DNA from: Brotonthovivens ammoniilytica
GTDB lineage: Bacteria; Bacillota; Clostridia; Lachnospirales; Lachnospiraceae
Assembly (NCBI RefSeq): GCF_025566885.1
Contig: NZ_JAOQJQ010000004.1
Coordinates: 186,001 to 250,000 of the forward strand
DNA: 64,000 nt
Direction of reading: 5' to 3'
Part shown: positions 62,727 through 64,000 of the stretch, piece after piece
How the letters are laid out: every line of letters begins with the position of its first letter
How positions within the stretch are numbered: position 1 is the first letter of the stretch
Notes under the pieces: model-generated
The model's input: only the letters and a program-made list of their open reading frames with translations
What the model was told of the DNA's origin: nothing
Databases searched by the model: none
Position numbers and translations under genes: made by a program

Positions 62727-64000
62727 TTACCGCGCCTTCTCCTGTTTCAGATGACGGGTGGGGATTGCCAGCAGCTTACGCACCCGGCTCTCCAAATGCT
62801 TCTCAATGGCCTGCAAATGTTCTTCCGGCAGGCCCAGGCTTTCGTGGCGCTTGAACCGGAACCCGATCATGCGGCGAAGCTGCTCTTTCTGCTTTGGCCC
62901 CATGACCTCTGCACACACTTCCTCATAGGAGATGTTGTAGGGGTTAGAACGGGTTTTTGCATACTCGTCCAGATTCGCATAATCTTCCTTACCGGCATAG
63001 CAGAACAGGGACAGCCCATTGTCAAAAATGGGGGCGGGCGCAATAATGTTGCCGCTGTGGTTATCCCGCAGGACGCCAAAGTTTCCAAAGTGGCGGTCCT
63101 CATTGTAAATCAGAGCGTCAAACACCAGCATACTGCGGATTTGCTCGGAAAACTCCGGCCCCAGCTTGTCGTAGTAGGCAAGGCAGGCGGCAATGCCCCC
63201 GGTTCGGACAATGCGCCCGATGGGGATATAGGCTGTGTCGATGTTGGTAAACAGGGCGCACTTAGAGGCGGTAATGCCTTTCCAATTCTCCAGGTCATAA
63301 TGCACGGCGTTCAGACGCATGGTTTCCGCAATCTGCGAAGCATAATACTCGCAGTACGGCTCCCGGCCCGCATTGGACGCGCCGGTCGTGCCGCCCTTGT
63401 AGAGATAAATCCCATCGTGCTCCACATATCGCCACGCCTTGGGCAGCATACCGCCTGTGGTCAGCTCCGGGGATGTGGTAAACGCCTGCCTGCTCCCGCC
63501 TGCGCCGGTATAGGCCACCAGCGCCAGTATCTCGGAAAAGCGATTTTCGTAAAGATTGTATTGGGAGAATCCCCCCTCAAATCCTTCCGGCACCACCCAA
63601 TAGCTGTCGTTGAGCGACAGCCCCTTGCACACGTCGATGATTCCCTTGGTGTCGTTGTGGCTGAGGCCAAGGGTTTTCAAAATCTCGTCCACAAAGGCGC
63701 GGTTTTTGGGGATAACCCGCCGCTCCAGCCAATGAATGACGCCCTCGCCGGTGCGCTCCATATCCAAAGGCAGCAAATGGGCCTGCTCCTCGTTGGTGTA
63801 TAAGATTTCAGCCACAAGGCCGGACAAGCCCTGCTTTTCCATGGAAAAGCGCATTAGCTCCGTATCATAAATGCGGAGACTGTAAACATTACTCATAGGC
63901 TCCTCCTTGTCGTTCAGTTCCAGTGAAACATCCTTTCCCAGCGCCGAGGCGATTTTTAAGATCATATCAAGCGTGGGGTTCTGTGTCCCACTTTCCAGGC
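62727..64000 (-). CDS. XRE-HTH / HipA-like kinase reading frame, 5' end outside window
   Basis: The frame stays open to the window edge. The upstream part reads as the end of an XRE helix-turn-helix domain (ESGTQNPTLDMILKIASALG, then KDVSLELNDKEEP). It runs without a stop into a kinase-like protein of 389 residues beginning at an ATG at 63896, which has AAGGAGG five bases upstream. The kinase part has HipA-type motifs (IYNEDRHFGNFGVL catalytic loop, PIFDNGLSLF metal-binding Asp). Either a fused HTH-kinase, a separate kinase from the internal start, or both are made. It probably acts as a stability or toxin module of the element. Confidence 0.8.
   Translation of the reverse strand, partial: LESGTQNPTLDMILKIASALGKDVSLELNDKEEPMSNVYSLRIYDTELMRFSMEKQGLSGLVAEILYTNEEQAHLLPLDMERTGEGVIHWLERRVIPKNRAFVDEILKTLGLSHNDTKGIIDVCKGLSLNDSYWVVPEGFEGGFSQYNLYENRFSEILALVAYTGAGGSRQAFTTSPELTTGGMLPKAWRYVEHDGIYLYKGGTTGASNAGREPYCEYYASQIAETMRLNAVHYDLENWKGITASKCALFTNIDTAYIPIGRIVRTGGIAACLAYYDKLGPEFSEQIRSMLVFDALIYNEDRHFGNFGVLRDNHSGNIIAPAPIFDNGLSLFCYAGKEDYANLDEYAKTRSNPYNISYEEVCAEVMGPKQKEQLRRMIGFRFKRHESLGLPEEHLQAIEKHLESRVRKLLAIPTRHLKQEKAR

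Larger units (their letters stand above)
35050..64000. mobile_element. Integrative conjugative element, Tn1549-like, partial (right end outside window)
   Basis: Contains tyrosine integrases and an excisionase at its left end, MOBP relaxase with MobC, VirD4, VirB4, VirB6-like and PrgI transfer proteins, small proteins typical of Tn1549-type elements (DUF3789, Maff2, PcfB, KTR) and a separate cargo operon. GC content rises clearly in the transfer genes and falls in the cargo, against moderate GC of the chromosome on the left. The left limit is approximate. Confidence 0.92.

Overview
The window looks like a chromosome segment from an anaerobic gut Firmicute, most likely Clostridia/Lachnospiraceae. 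Signs are strong AGGAGG ribosome-binding sites, an oxygen-detoxifying flavodiiron protein with rubredoxins, a ferredoxin-nitroreductase, a DUF4317 protein, and a Tn1549-like conjugative element. No rRNA, tRNA or CRISPR array was seen. All family names come from reading the translations and from memory; no searches were run.

Bases 1 to about 35,000 are ordinary chromosome with moderate to low GC. Cell-envelope genes dominate: plsC-like acyltransferase, murF-ddl, uppP, a PAP2 phosphatase, a class A PBP with an acidic tail, an M15 carboxypeptidase next to a two-component system, and lgt. Metabolic and transport genes are mixed in: Gfo/Idh/MocA oxidoreductase, nitroreductases, SDR, metA, galE, a MATE exporter, a ZIP transporter, panF-yhdT. 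Two spots stand out. A P-type cation ATPase (23,315-25,933) is preceded by what reads as a yybP-ykoY manganese riboswitch with a terminator. A Tet(M)/EF-G-like GTPase (29,377-32,085) carries a C-terminal domain closely resembling the A-site mRNA endonuclease Rae1/YacP.

From about 35,050 to the window end lies the left part of an integrative conjugative element, nearly all on the minus strand. The integrase end (35,227-40,790) has two tandem tyrosine recombinases, an excisionase-like protein, a MazF/PemK-type protein with a zinc ribbon, a sigma-like factor, an XRE regulator and a cysteine-rich KTR protein. It also holds two long non-coding stretches packed with perfect hairpins.

The cargo (40,922-48,411) is AT-richer than the backbone and reads as one operon: TetR regulator, two YbtP/YbtQ- or IrtAB-like ABC proteins, an ECF module (EcfA double ATPase, EcfT, MptD-type S component) and a DtxR-family metalloregulator. 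I infer uptake of a metal chelate, possibly a siderophore made by other bacteria, since no biosynthesis genes are present.

The transfer module (48,486-62,647) is GC-rich: CHAP hydrolase, class B sortase, two small conserved proteins, VirB4 ATPase, PrgI, a frameshifted small gene, VirB6/TrbL-like protein, a Maff2-type membrane protein, VirD4 coupling protein, an ArdC-like protein with a lost protease motif, PcfB, MOBP relaxase, MobC, a DUF3789 miniprotein, a likely oriT and a DpnD/PcfM protein. The window ends inside an XRE-HTH/HipA-like kinase reading frame. The far end of the element is not in the window.
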